From Agrypnia vestita (taxonomy: Eukaryota > Arthropoda > Insecta > Trichoptera > Phryganeidae): DNA of 64,000 nt. Below the pieces are notes generated by a model. It was not told the origin of the DNA and made no database searches. It worked only from the letters and a program-made list of their open reading frames with translations. Position numbers and translations under genes: made by a program. Within the stretch, counting starts at the first letter, position 1; each line of letters opens with the position of its first letter. The DNA lies in assembly GCA_016648135.1 (NCBI GenBank), contig JADDOH010011051.1, positions 62,001 to 126,000 on the forward strand, written 5' to 3'. This document shows, piece by piece, positions 23,557 through 33,845 of the stretch.

Positions 23557-23908
23557 ACGCATTGGGCTTCGGTCGGGCGACGCTACAAAAGGGATTAATA
23601 AAAAATTTCCGAAAATCCAAAATTATACTATAATCAGGTTCCGCGTCTACCAGACGCGTCGCAGTACTTTCATACAACTTACTCAGTTGTATGAAAAAAT
23701 CATTGAAAAATTGAAAAATCCAAAATTATAATTAATGTAATTATTATTTTTTTTAACGAAAATTTGATAGATCTTTTTTATTGTTGCCACGAGTCTGCTT
23801 GCATAGTTTCAGAACGATTGGATCACGGGAAAAGGATTCAGAAACGATCCAAAGTTTTTGCGTCAATCAATCAAACAGACGCCACGAGTTGAAATAAAGG
23901 AGTAAAAA
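23557..23908 (+). repeat. ACTCCCTTTC-family MITE, left end replaced by CCTAA repeats
   Basis: GCTTCGGTCGGGCGACGCTA, AATCCAAAATTATACTATAA, TTGTTGCCACGAGTCTGCTT and GATTGGATCACGGGAAAAGG match the family. It begins immediately after four CCTAA units and lacks the normal ACTCCCTTTC left terminus. Confidence 0.7.
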
Positions 23909-24564
23909 TTCGCAAAAGTTAATCTACTATTTTGATTTTTTTCCAAATTTGTCTTTTATTTATTAATGATACACGCCCTAGATTGAGTTTTTACATATTT
24001 TGAAACCTAAAGTATTCAAATAGCATAGCTATCTTAGTGCAATATCACCGATATACATTTTAGAAGTAATAAGAACATAAGAAAATAAAAAATTAAAGAA
24101 TATTACTAAGATAAATACAAAAATAATGGATTAAGTGTGTAGACAAACTATAAAAAAGATAAGTAGATTTGTCTTTTGTATGTGTACAGTATTCAAGCTT
24201 TAAATATATCGACAGAGCTGTATTGATTGCCTTGGCGGTGCAATCTATATATAGACGAATTCATAATACAATTAGTGAGCTGGATACCTACATAAAATAG
24301 CATACTCCGTCTTGAAATCGAGCGCCCAAGTACTGTGAGTTTAGTATAATGCGAAGTAGGTACTATATTGGTACATACAATGTGATAAATGATTGCTTCA
24401 ACAAGAGCATATCCTAAGGAAACTAGCATTATGAAAACAACTGTGTGTGGCAGTGTTTGAATAGATAAATGTACAACAGCTCTTCGCTATAAATATTATA
24501 TTATTAAAGTATTCATTCAAACAGCTGTATAAAAATATGAAGTATGAATATCATAATCACTATT

Positions 24565-24790
24565 ATTATCTTTTCCTATCCACGCCGAATCTCCCCAAGT
24601 GACTCACACTTCATTGTCCATTGTTTTTCAATCCCACGTATTTCTTTCTGGGTTTGATGATTTCGTCTGTCCAGCGGAATTTAAGAGTGCCTTATCCTTC
24701 TATTGGTTCTACTGTATTAGTCTAGAGTGATCATTTAAGCCATCTCATGCAGGTTGTATGCCCTGGGCCACCGTATAAAAGATTTCCATA
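24565..24790 (-). pseudogene. Decayed LINE C-terminal fragment
   Basis: The minus strand reads KFRWTDEII followed, with shifts, by IRGIEKQWTMKCESLGEIRR, resembling the RWTDDI...W..LGEAY end of insect LINEs. Only this end is left. Confidence 0.4.
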
Positions 24791-25189
24791 CACATTTCTC
24801 ATAATAACTTCGTCTATGTGAGACTTCTATAATTTATCTTAATTTAATAATAATCCCGCAGTGAACAAACATACTTATAAAAATATTGTTAGAAATATTT
24901 TACCCCCTAAGGCTGTTTTAGAAGGCCTATCAGTAGGTCAGTTTAAAAATTATATCCATAACAATTATTTTATAATGAAGGTTATAGATACATGGTAGTA
25001 AGAGTATGTAGAATGAAGTGTATAAAAAAACATATAAACGTTAGCCAATAAAATTATTCCAGAAAAATATTACTGATAAATAAAATATATACAAATATTA
25101 TACTACAATATACGATATATAATAAATTAAATAAATTAATATAAAAAGTCTAATCATGATATATTAAAGATTGTAGTAAAAAAAATTAT

Positions 25190-25455
25190 GGGAAAGCAGG
25201 TATGGTGTTTATAGGGATTGCGAGCAATGTAACGTTCACCGTTTCCACTCATTACAGAATACCACATCGATCAAATTTTTGGGAGTTATATAAATATTTA
25301 AGTTTCGCATTGTGTTGTAATTTGGTAAGTCCATATCTACTTTTCCATAAAAAAGTATAATCGCGTCTCTATGAGACATCTATAATATATCTTGATTAAC
25401 GATGTCCCCTTGGGATAAAATCCAGTACTGTGTTCTTGAAAAAATTGGACTAACT
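25190..25455 (+). repeat. Degenerate hairpin-family copy
   Basis: TATGGGAAAGCAGGTATGGT on the left and ACTTTTCCATAAAAAAGTAT with CGTCTCTATGAGACATCTAT on the right are opposed arms; ATGTAACGTTCACC lies between. A further short match (CGTCTATGTGAGACTTCTAT) is at 24810. Confidence 0.55.
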
Positions 25456-26119
25456 CAAAATATTATGTTTATAAAAAATCTAATGCTTGCTAGATGATAT
25501 TAAGTCAGACAAAACGAAAAACTCGTACAAAACAGTAGTAAATATAGAGTTTTCCTTTCATTACTTTCAAACAAACCAAAAAAAAATCTTTATATACATT
25601 TGCGCCTCTGCTTGGTATAATTATCGTCACACATAATTCAAAACCTAACTTTCTTTCAAATTGTGAAAGAGTGGATTTTTGTTTTATTTTTCTTTCACTC
25701 TTGAGGTCCGAGAGTTCCCATTCACAGATGCTGTTCGAAAGTGTTCCAAATTCGCGAATGTACCAAAATAAAAGAACAAATCGTATTGGATACAAGTGAA
25801 TTGGTTTTCTAGGTGCTGGAAGCTTTCGTTCAACCGTAGGCGGTGGTCCAATGGTAAAACGGAGGAAGTCAAATGTGAAGGTGTATTTATTTATCGTTTG
25901 CGCATATTTCATTCATTTCTTTTAAAAAAAATTATGCTTGGATTACAATGTAATTACAATTACAATTACAATTCGTAAATCTCTTTTAAAGAGACATTTT
26001 AAAGGAAGAAAAGGACTTTTATGTACGTTGTATTATTGTTAACAATGCAAGGTGTCGTAAATCTTTTTCATGTTCAGTTGATTCTATATGTAGTGTTAAT
26101 CTATTGTACATATATCTAC

Positions 26120-26336
26120 AAATATTTTCTACCTCCTTTCATTCCTCATTAACATTAAATAACATTCCACATTAATAATAAATGTAAAAATATTATACAT
26201 ACAAAATACTAAAGCGTGCCGACACTTGTAATTGGCATAATGGGCATAGTCTTCATTTATAATGTATTACTATTAAAGTATCATGTATCCATTATTCTGT
26301 TAGTGTCTCTAATAAATATAAAAAAAAATTAAAAAT
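26120..26336 (+). mobile_element. 3' UTR copy of the same jockey-like LINE
   Basis: CTAAAGCGTGCCGACACTTG, TAATGGGCATAGTCTTCA and GTTAGTGTCTCTAATAAA match the 3' UTR of the fragment at 20615-21335, ending in an A-rich tail. No coding part is preserved. The left limit is approximate. Confidence 0.6.
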
Positions 26337-26439
26337 CAGGCAATCTACAATGATATCGTGATATTAAAAGTGAGCAAAATTTCTATACAATTATTTTGAA
26401 TAAGCCAGAGTATACCCTATTATTAATATGTTTAATATT

Positions 26440-26640
26440 TAAAGCATTAATAACTCTGTGGTCAGGCATTTTAACAAAATGTTGTCTTTGTTAGTATATA
26501 ACCACTTACTAAGATTTTTAGTCTACCGGTTTCGAGACGTACCCGTCTCTTCGTCAGGACACGCACTTCACTAGCATGTAAATACCACTACATACCACAG
26601 CTATAGTGGTAGTAGCCACGCACTAACACCTTCCCAAAAT
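26440..26640 (+). repeat. GTTTCGAGACGTACCCGTCTC repeat, copy 1
   Basis: AAAGCATTAATAACTCTGTG, GTCTACCGGTTTCGAGACGT and ACCCGTCTCTTCGTCAGGAC match 37272-37480. Related scraps (AACTTTGTGGTTA) are at 6105 and, inverted, 53848. The CGAGACG/CGTCTC hairpin followed by TCGTCAGGAC resembles LINE/Penelope terminal repeats. No ORF. Confidence 0.55.
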
Positions 26641-27353
26641 ATTCCTCACATGTGTCTTAATCTAACCGAAGGCTAACATGCTCTAAGGTTTCTACCAAAA
26701 GAGATATAGAATTTGAGGGGAGGGGATAGTGGGATGGAATCAAGTGGATATTGACAAGATATTGTGATATTAGGATTTATCAATATCATATATGATAAAC
26801 ATAAGATTTGGATGTAGAGTAGAATGAAGTTCGAATTTTTTGACTAATATGCTATTGAGTACCAAACAATTGTTTTTTGCAATTTTTGTTAAATAATTCT
26901 TGGCGTTAAAATTAACACTCTTTTAAAATATTTGCTTTAAATTTGCCAAAAATAAATAATATGTTCGTAAGAAAGTTTGTAGAGCTGAATTTATGTGTAC
27001 CTATTTAGTCCTAGGTGTTATATTCTTCTTATATTCAGCTGTTTATACCCACGTATAGAGAAATAACTCTACTTGAATTAATTACTTGTAATTCTACGCG
27101 CCTTTTCATCGTTTGCATTATCTCGGAAACACTTAAAAATTTAATGCAACTCGCGTCATCTTTAATTATATCTACGATCTTGGATTGGTCCCATTGTTAC
27201 TTTAGATAGCTCTCACCTGAGCATCGTCTTGAATGGATTCTCGCTCCGTGTTTAAACACTTTAGCTCATGCATGAGTATAGGATTATATCTAGCGTTTTC
27301 TCTTATTCTCAAGCACTGGATAGTGGTCAGCGGCTTTGTTGTACTCCAGGAGG

Positions 27354-27532
27354 TAGACCTCTTTCCATTTAAGAAAGACGATCAAATTAGGTGTGAGCCG
27401 TGCGTACGACGCACATCGTTTCATTGTATTGGTGTTTATGGGTACCTATAACAACACAAGGAAATAATGAACCTCGTACGCACGGCTTACACACACTTAT
27501 TCGACTGTATTTCTAAAATGGAAAGAAGTCTA
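27354..27532. repeat. Foldback element, AAGAAAGAC family, copy 2
   Basis: TAGACCTCTTTCCATTTAAG, AAAGACGATCAAATTAGGTG and TGAGCCGTGCGTACGACGCA are inverted at the right (CGTACGCACGGCTTACACAC, TTCTAAAATGGAAAGAAG). It extends the inverted repeat beyond copy 1, giving the family terminus TAGACCTCTTTCCA. Confidence 0.75.
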
Positions 27533-27589
27533 CAGTTGAGCAAATTTTTGTTTGATTCCTTTTTCTAGGTTCAAACCGCGTTTTTTTTA

Positions 27590-27690
27590 TTTGGGCCGTA
27601 TCCTGCAATTCCATACTATTTCATGGAAGGGTATGGAAGAGATCTATATCCAGCAGTGGAAAGATGAAGGCTGAGGAAGAAGAAGAAGAT
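27590..27690 (+). mobile_element. LINE 3'-terminal scrap
   Basis: GAAGAGATCTATATCCAGCA followed by GTGGAAAGATGAAGGCTGAG and a GAA repeat is the common 3' end of insect jockey/RTE LINEs (…EEVYVQQW, then ATG/GAA microsatellite). About 100 bp survive. Confidence 0.55.
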
Positions 27691-27699
27691 CCTGGAAAT

Positions 27700-29470
27700 G
27701 TTGCTATTGTTAACAAACGTGAATAAAAATTCTTACGCACTGATAACGGATCAGATATTGTCCCGGTTTTTTCTGCTCATATTCGTTAGTTGTAAGCTTT
27801 TAAACCACAAAGACATTTTATCAGAATACAATATAACGCTATGTTCCTTTTTGATATCACTAACTAAATACACGAGTATTTTGTTAATTTATGTGTGAAT
27901 TGCATTGTAAAAAAATGAAAATCGAATGTGAACACATCAAAATGGTGAATTCCGACTTAACTATTAATTTTAATAGTCGACGTTGATCATAATGATTTCA
28001 TTCCAAATTGGATTCCCATTTACAATTACTTTACCCTTTCATTAACTATCAACTATCACATCACTTCATTTGACACGTGACCATGGAAAAATATAATATA
28101 ACGTAAATATCATAAATGTACTAATGTCGAAGAAATCTTGGTACCGTGTACCCGTTGAGATTGTGGTGATCCAGAGCCATCGCGATTCTAGCTGCGCGCT
28201 TCGAGCCGACACCTTCCAATAAGCCCGGTCTTGATCGCCGTAGTAATAGCAAATGATATTAAGGCAAAAAAACATCTACATTCTTACAATAAATAGCACC
28301 GTGAGTATCATTTGCGCCCAACATTAATTCGCTCATTCTTGCCTCTGCATTCAACTCACACGTACACACCCGACACTCACACAATATATGCCTATACGAC
28401 ACTATAAGGTCTAACTATTTATAAAATAAATAATTACATGGGTTAGTACGACACTATTAGGTCTAACCATCTATAAAATATCGTCCATAAATAACAGATT
28501 GACTTTAAATATACGACAATAGAAATCGTGTTTAATCCTGTCTCTGCGAGGTCGAAAAGTGCGTGTAATCACGCACATACTTTTGCGCGTAAACACGCTC
28601 ATGTCATTTGAAAGGGTTAATATTTTCAACCATTAAGTTGGTAAGTAAATAAATAAGTAATCACCGTGGAAGAACTTTGATAGTGAGAAAAAAAAATTAC
28701 GAATTTCACAAAAAATTCTTTAGGCTTCCGGCAGTGCTCGACTAACTATAGTGTGAAAATAAATACTTACATTCATTATTTTTTATTCATAACCAAATTT
28801 GGTTTAAATATTGAATTTCAATATTTAAACAATTTTTAAAAAAACAGTAAAAGCAGTAAACAATAGTCAATAGCTTAGTATTTTTTGAGACGATTGATGA
28901 CGACGAAAAACATATATTTAAATAAAAAGTATTACTATATAACTCACATTGCAAGTCATGAATTCCCAAATGATAAAAGCAGTTGCTCCATTCCAAGCGA
29001 AGACCGACGAATCAATTGTGTTTTACGCACGGTGTCACTGAAGCACTTAGGCAAAAAATTGGTTTGGTGAAAAATAAAATAAATGGAATGTATTTTTTAT
29101 GGTCCACTTACAGTTTCAAACGTTTCGAGACGATGCTTTACTAAATCACGCTACACATTCTCATCTGTGAAGTCGCAAGGCTAAATCCGCGGATGTAGGT
29201 ACACGTGCATACATATGATCACACAAGCGTGTCGTGTGATTTAATCTATTTGATTAATTATGATTACTTTATTTCGCTTTATGCAGAAAAAATTATAACA
29301 AAAATTAATAACGCTCTTGGTAGGATAAAAATCTATTTTGTAATTTAAAATTAATTTCTATAAAGTATCAAATTAACTTGTGTCCAGTAAACTGTCAATT
29401 ATCCGGAACAGTAGAGGGAAAAAAAATTACCCGTATAAGAAAAACCCGGATATGTCGGTCTGTCCAGGAT
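27700..29470. other. Intergenic sequence without recognised gene
   Basis: Apart from the 52-bp duplication, only short ORFs. The 69-codon minus frame 28066-28275 lies in a GC-richer patch but shows no known motif. Confidence 0.4.
28395..28481 (+). repeat. Short tandem duplication, 52-bp period
   Basis: TACGACACTATAAGGTCTAA at 28395 and TACGACACTATTAGGTCTAA at 28447, both followed by CTATYTATAAAATA-type sequence. Confidence 0.65.
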
Positions 29471-29474
29471 ACTT

Positions 29475-30000
29475 ATATGGGGTGTCTCGTAGCTGGTATC
29501 AAAAACTTTACTTTGTGAATTCCAGCCATGATAATGAATCGAAAATGCTGAAGCAACCGTGATCTAATATCAATAGTTAATGAAAAAACAAAGTTATGAT
29601 TTTATTTTCAATATTTCTGATGTATTTTTTTGCAAAAATTTTATACTCTATACAAATCTACACCGTTTGTTCAATTCGACTCAAATTTTGCATACTTATG
29701 CTTTAGGACAAGGCGAGTAATATAGGTGACATTTTCTTCCTCCACTTTCACCCCTTTCCCTCCCCCTGATATATTTTCAATGCAAATCTGTGCCGTTCGA
29801 CCGACGGGATTCAAAATTTGCAAACTTATATTTTAGGACCCGGCGTAGGGGGGATTATTGCAGTAACCTATATCGATCATGAAAAATTCATCCGTTACAA
29901 TACAACTCAATTAAAATGATAATAATCTTGTCAATAAAAATATTTACAATTTTCACAAAAAAATTCCTTTATCTGTTGTTGCTATGATGTGTATAACCGA
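29475..30000. mobile_element. Degenerate MITE copy split by a tandem-unit repeat
   Basis: GGGGTGTCTCGTAGCTGGTA, then GTGATCTAATATCAATAGTT and TTTCAATATTTCTGATGTAT, resemble the left half of the 19556/42458 MITEs. GCAGTAACCTATATCGATCA at 29861 continues the same order. In between (about 29648-29850) lie two units of the Helitron-associated repeat. The right terminus is lost. Confidence 0.6.
29648..29850 (+). repeat. Two units of the Helitron-associated tandem repeat
   Basis: CAAATCTACACCGTTTGTTC with GACTCAAATTTTGCATACTT, then CAAATCTGTGCCGTTCGACC, match the 33131-33540 units. They are inserted inside a degraded MITE. Confidence 0.65.
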
Positions 30001-30014
30001 AATCAACTCTGATT

Positions 30015-30424
30015 TTAGTATGAAGCGGCCATTTGTCACGTGACATATCCTTAGAGATTGATTGGTTGAAGTGGATATTGCGGCCTCTGCTTTTTACGGG
30101 CTGCCGCGTCTAGGATCAGATATCCTAGAAACGGCAGCCCGCTGCCCGCTGAGGAAGGATCTGGAGGTGCTGCATCATGGCCGCACCTTTCGACCCTCGG
30201 GGACGATAACGTTCAAAGAATAGTGTACGCGTCTTAGGTGCGAGACTCTAAGAGTCTGGCAGGAGAGATGGGATACAGCGACACAGGAGAGGTGGACCTA
30301 CTCCTTCCTCCCTTATGTATCAGTTCGAGATAAAGGAAGAGGCGATCCTCTGGTGTTGGACCACTTCGCGATGCAGATGGTTTCGGGACACGGTGACTTC
30401 AGAAGCAAGCTGTTTGACTTGGGA
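30015..30424. other. GC-rich block of unknown nature
   Basis: Much more GC than its surroundings. It contains an inverted repeat (GGGCTGCCGCGTCTAGGATC / GATATCCTAGAAACGGCAGC) at 30098-30144 and no long frame. The same block appears to continue after the hAT insertion at 30915-31063 and after 32334. It may be untranslated sequence of an unrecognised retroelement. Confidence 0.35.
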
Positions 30425-30432
30425 CTGGCTAG

Positions 30433-30906
30433 TAGCGAAGGGAAAAACTACATTTCAATATGAAGACTACAACACACACACGTTCACCAGTTTACACTAC
30501 ACGAAGTGAAGTAATTGCAGTACTACGAAATTGTAATACTAATGAAGTGAAGTGTAAAAAAAAAGGTCAACGGGAAAAATATAAAGACAAATGCAGATAT
30601 TTTCTCCAAAGTAACATTTGGCGACCAAAAAAAAAGGGTCGCCAAAATTTCTTCATTCAGTCCCAAAATTTTTTCAAACCATGGGGGTAGGGTTTCGATT
30701 TATAAAGATTTCTTCATTTATCTACACCAACTTTCCAAAAAATTCACATAAAAAATGAACTATTTGAAGTATGTGCTCGTACTTTCAATAACTTTTAAGT
30801 GTGTGTAGTTTGTAGTGTGCACTACACTTCAAAACGTGTGAAGTGTGCACTTCAATGAAATGTAGTACTGCATTGTAGTAGTGAGTACAGAGCGGACCCA
30901 TCACTA
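30433..30906. mobile_element. hAT-type non-autonomous element, 474 bp
   Basis: CTGGCTAG is perfect at 30425-30432 and 30907-30914. Termini TAGCGAAGGG and CCCATCACTA are imperfect inverted repeats, and subterminal GAAGTG / CAGTACTAC motifs recur on both sides in inverse orientation. No transposase remains. Confidence 0.75.
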
Positions 30907-31192
30907 CTGGCTAGTGACCCGTGGTGTGCCGTGGTAACCACGTGAGGCAGACACCGGAGCACCTATCAAATTAATGTCCCGTCCTAAACTACAGTCGGGA
31001 GGATCTGATAAGGGGGATAGGTGGAGTTCCCCTGGGAAACGCTGACCTTTTCTGGAATGCAAGCAATGTATTAGAGATGAAAAGTTCGTTCAGTTCACTG
31101 AACTATTCGTTTACCAGACCGTTCAGTCAAATGAACTGTTCACTTTAGTTCTTTGAATTTTTGTAAAGTGAACTGTTCAATTAGTAGATATC

Positions 31193-32022
31193 AGGCGCGT
31201 GCAGTGGGAACATTGAGCAAGGCTTTTTTGTAAACGTATATTTTGGAAGAATGATAGAAATCATTGACGATAAAATAATAGAGCAAGTACCGAGCTTCAA
31301 GTACTTGGGTGTCGAGATATCCAGCAGTAACGACCTCTACGAAGAAGTAAGAGAGCAAGCAAACAAAGCCGCAACTATTGCTGGATGTTTGAGAAATGCT
31401 GTCTGGAGAAACGAACATATGCTCAAGGAGAGCAAAGTGAAGATATACAAGACCTGTGTCCGCCCAATCATGACGTACGGTATCGAAACAAGGGCTGACA
31501 CTACCAGAACAAAAAATCTCTTAAGAATAACTGAGATGAAGACTCTCCGACCCATTGCGGGACTGACAATCCGAGATCGAGTGACGAATTCCGAAATACG
31601 AAGGACCTGTGACGTCGAGGATATTGTCCGATGGGGAAGATCTAGAAGACGTTACTGGAGAGATCATGTGGAGAGAGCTTGTACTGAGAGAGTAGTGAGC
31701 ATAGCAGCGAACAAGCTGCCGTCTGGTACCAGACTCCTAGGAAGACCGCATAAAAGATTGCTAGATAGCTGGACATCTGTATCCTAGGAACAGGCTCCGA
31801 GCAATGACAGGACGCAGTCCTAGATGAAGCAGAAAAAGAAGAAGAAGAAGAAGATAGAAATCAAATATTTATGCTACAAATTTTTATGATACATCAAAAT
31901 ATGGATGCCATGATAACAATTGTGATAGAAATATTACGAAATATATGTTGCATTTCGATTTTTTTTCCAAATTATTGGTTACGTAGAAGTCATGCTGCGA
32001 CGTTCCCACTGCACGTCCCTTG
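31193..32022. mobile_element. hAT MITE (GCGTGCAGTGGGAAC family), middle layer
   Basis: TAGATATC is duplicated perfectly at 31185-31192 and 32023-32030. Terminal inverted repeats are AGGCGCGTGCAGTGGGAAC and, inverted, AAGGGACGTGCAGTGGGAAC. Without the LINE at 31264-31852 it would be about 230 bp, matching the second copy at 6227-6465. Confidence 0.82.
31264..31852 (+). pseudogene. LINE C-terminal fragment with 11-bp duplication, nested in hAT MITE
   Basis: A 178-codon frame (31251-31787) encodes the LINE region FKYLGVEISSSND, RNAVWRNEHMLKESKVKIYK, RPIMTYGIETRAD and RWGRSRRRYWRDHVERA, then GRPHKRLLD, followed by an (AAG)n tail. GATAGAAATCA occurs at 31253-31263 and 31853-31863, defining the insertion; the first residues of the frame come from the target. 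It is 5'-truncated and lacks the catalytic core but has no internal stop. Confidence 0.85.
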
Positions 32023-32449
32023 TAGATATCCATATTTTTTCCCAAAATAACATTTGGTGACCTAAAAAAAAACTTGACTCGACAACTGTTTTTGATGACC
32101 AAAAAAAAAGAGGTCGCCAACACAAATATGTCGAAAAACATACTAATTCGAAAGAATGTCGATACTGTTCGCTGCCTAAAAGATTACGTTTCCAAAAATT
32201 TTACCAGAATTTGATGAATAATTTATTTTTACATTAATTGAACTATTGAACGACTAGTTCACAGTACCGTTCAGTAAAGTGAACTGTTCTAAAAGAACAG
32301 TTTGTTCATAAGCGACCCATCTCTATAATGTATAGTGCTTCAGATATTTTATTCGGGTGTGGGTATCCCGCTGGATAATTCTTGGGGGGCCTGCCCGTGG
32401 GGTGTGACTCTTGTGTGCTGGTCTTTCTTTTACCAGCTATTTTCATATA

Positions 32450-33080
32450 TAATCCAGCTCACGAGATTTTTTTTTTTTAATCCGTTCCCTTAACGTCATA
32501 AACTTGATATCTACAGTGGTTTATGTCTGCCGGCAATGTTTTCCCGGACTGGCGAGTCCTCTGTTTGTTTTGTACAACTTTATTTTAATTTTTCCCTCAG
32601 GGGAGTGGCTACTATACCTAGTTTAACTGTTTCTACGGTATTTCCTCACATTTATGTACAACACATATTGTTTTGTATTGTATGTTTTTTTCTTTTGATG
32701 ACAGTGAAGCGGTTTTGTGTGGACGCTTCCCCGTGCCGATTATGTGCATATGAGTTTAAGTAGCGCGGGGAGGTAAATGCCGAATTGGTTGGGAAAGTGT
32801 AGGGCCGATATGAGAGCAATTTCTTATACATATATATAACGGCTTTGGGTGCTCTTCACGGTAAACAGATATGATTTATGTGACTAATAGTACTCTATAT
32901 TTCCCATAATATCTCGAATTCAGTATGTTCTAAATTAGTTACCCTCGGTGACTGCAGACAAAACACTTTTTTATAATTTTTCGGATACTGCTGTCTTCGT
33001 TTTTATACCCTCGTATTATATAACCGTAACTTTTTATTATAGGGCAAGGCATGACGTAATCTAAAAACACATTATCATAT
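32450..33080. other. Mixed sequence, nothing recognised
   Basis: A 75-codon hydrophobic plus frame (32536-32763) has no signal-peptide or family features that would support a gene. Confidence 0.35.
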
Positions 33081-33084
33081 TATA

Positions 33085-33585
33085 TCTATACCTATAAAAC
33101 TCAATGTCTGTCTGTCTGTCTGTTCTCTTTACAAATCTACACCGTTTGTCCGATTCGACTCAAATTTTGTATACTTATGCTTTAGGTCCCGGTGGGTAAC
33201 AAAGATGACATTTCCCTCCTCTCATTTCACCTCTTCCCGCCTGATATATTTTCAATGCAAATCTGTACCTTTCGACCGATCGGACTCAAAATTTGGAAAC
33301 CTTCTTTTAAGGACCTGGCGGATAACATAGGTGATATTTCCCTCTCCTTTTTAATCCCTTCTCCTCCCCCTGATATATTTTCAATACAAATCTGTACCGT
33401 TCAACCGATTGGACTCAAAATTTGCAAACTTATTCATTAAGACTCGGCGGGTAACATAGGCGATATTTTTCTCCTCCTCTGTTACCCCTTTCTCTACTCT
33501 AGATATATTTTCAATGCAAATCTGTACCGTTTGACTTATTTTTTACTTGATCCTTAAGACGAGCAACTCCGGGTAAAATAACTAG
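33085..33585 (+). mobile_element. Helitron-like non-autonomous element with internal tandem units
   Basis: It begins TCTATACCTATAAAACTC followed by TGTC repeats, ends GAGCAACTCCGGGTAAAATA then ACTAG|T, and lies between A and T. These match the 5'-TC and 3'-CTAG/T pattern of Helitrons; a short GC-rich stretch sits near the 3' end. Inside, a unit starting ACAAATCTGTACCGTTTG recurs at about 33131, 33257, 33386 and 33516 (period 126-130 bp). No Rep/helicase is encoded. Confidence 0.65.
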
Positions 33586-33654
33586 TGTATTTATATTACT
33601 GTCACTGCGTGAAGTTGCTATGTGTGCAGTTATCCTGTGCAGAGTTTTCTGGTT

Positions 33655-33845
33655 ACCATTCTGCTGTATCCAAAATGAGTCAAGAAGCCAAGAGGCAACC
33701 AATAACTCGCTGCATCAAAGAAATCATCAAGTCGTATATAGTCCAACAAAAAAATATTGACCGAGAACCATCGGAGACATCTGGAGGCCTTCAACCAGCA
33801 GCTGATAGAAAACAACTAGTAATGATGATAATGATTGTGCATTAA
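33655..33845 (+). mobile_element. Probable LINE 3'-terminal scrap
   Basis: GGCCTTCAACCAGCAGCTGA followed by ATGATGATAATGATTG looks like a non-LTR 3' end with its short-repeat tail. It lies directly right of the Helitron-like element. Weak evidence only. Confidence 0.3.

Larger units (their letters stand above)
23366..24160. repeat. Diverged direct duplication flanking the 23557 MITE
   Basis: 23366-23536 and 23908-24160 run in parallel: AAATTCGCAAAAGTTA, a TGATACATGCCC / TGATACACGCCC block, AATAAAGTGTTTAAACAGCAT / CTAAAGTATTCAAATAGCAT, then TTAGTGTGTAGGCAAACTAT / TTAAGTGTGTAGACAAACTA. The second block has an extra internal AT-rich stretch. Confidence 0.65.
31072..32325. mobile_element. hAT-type non-autonomous element, outer layer of a three-level nest
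   Basis: Termini TAGAGATG and CATCTCTA with flanks CAATGTAT (31064-31071) and TAATGTAT (32326-32333), an 8-bp duplication with one mismatch. Subterminal sequence is a run of TTCA/GAAC motifs (GTTCAGTTCACTGAAC; GTGAACTGTTC) on both sides. The MITE 31193-32022 is inserted within it. Confidence 0.75.

Noticed and set aside
25835..25880. GGTGGTCCAATGGTAAAAC as a tRNA-Gly-like head
   Set aside because: Only an A-box-like word; no B box at the proper distance and no terminator.
33131..33540. Tandem units as a CRISPR array
   Set aside because: Units are about 128 bp, diverged and contiguous without unique spacers, in a eukaryotic genome.
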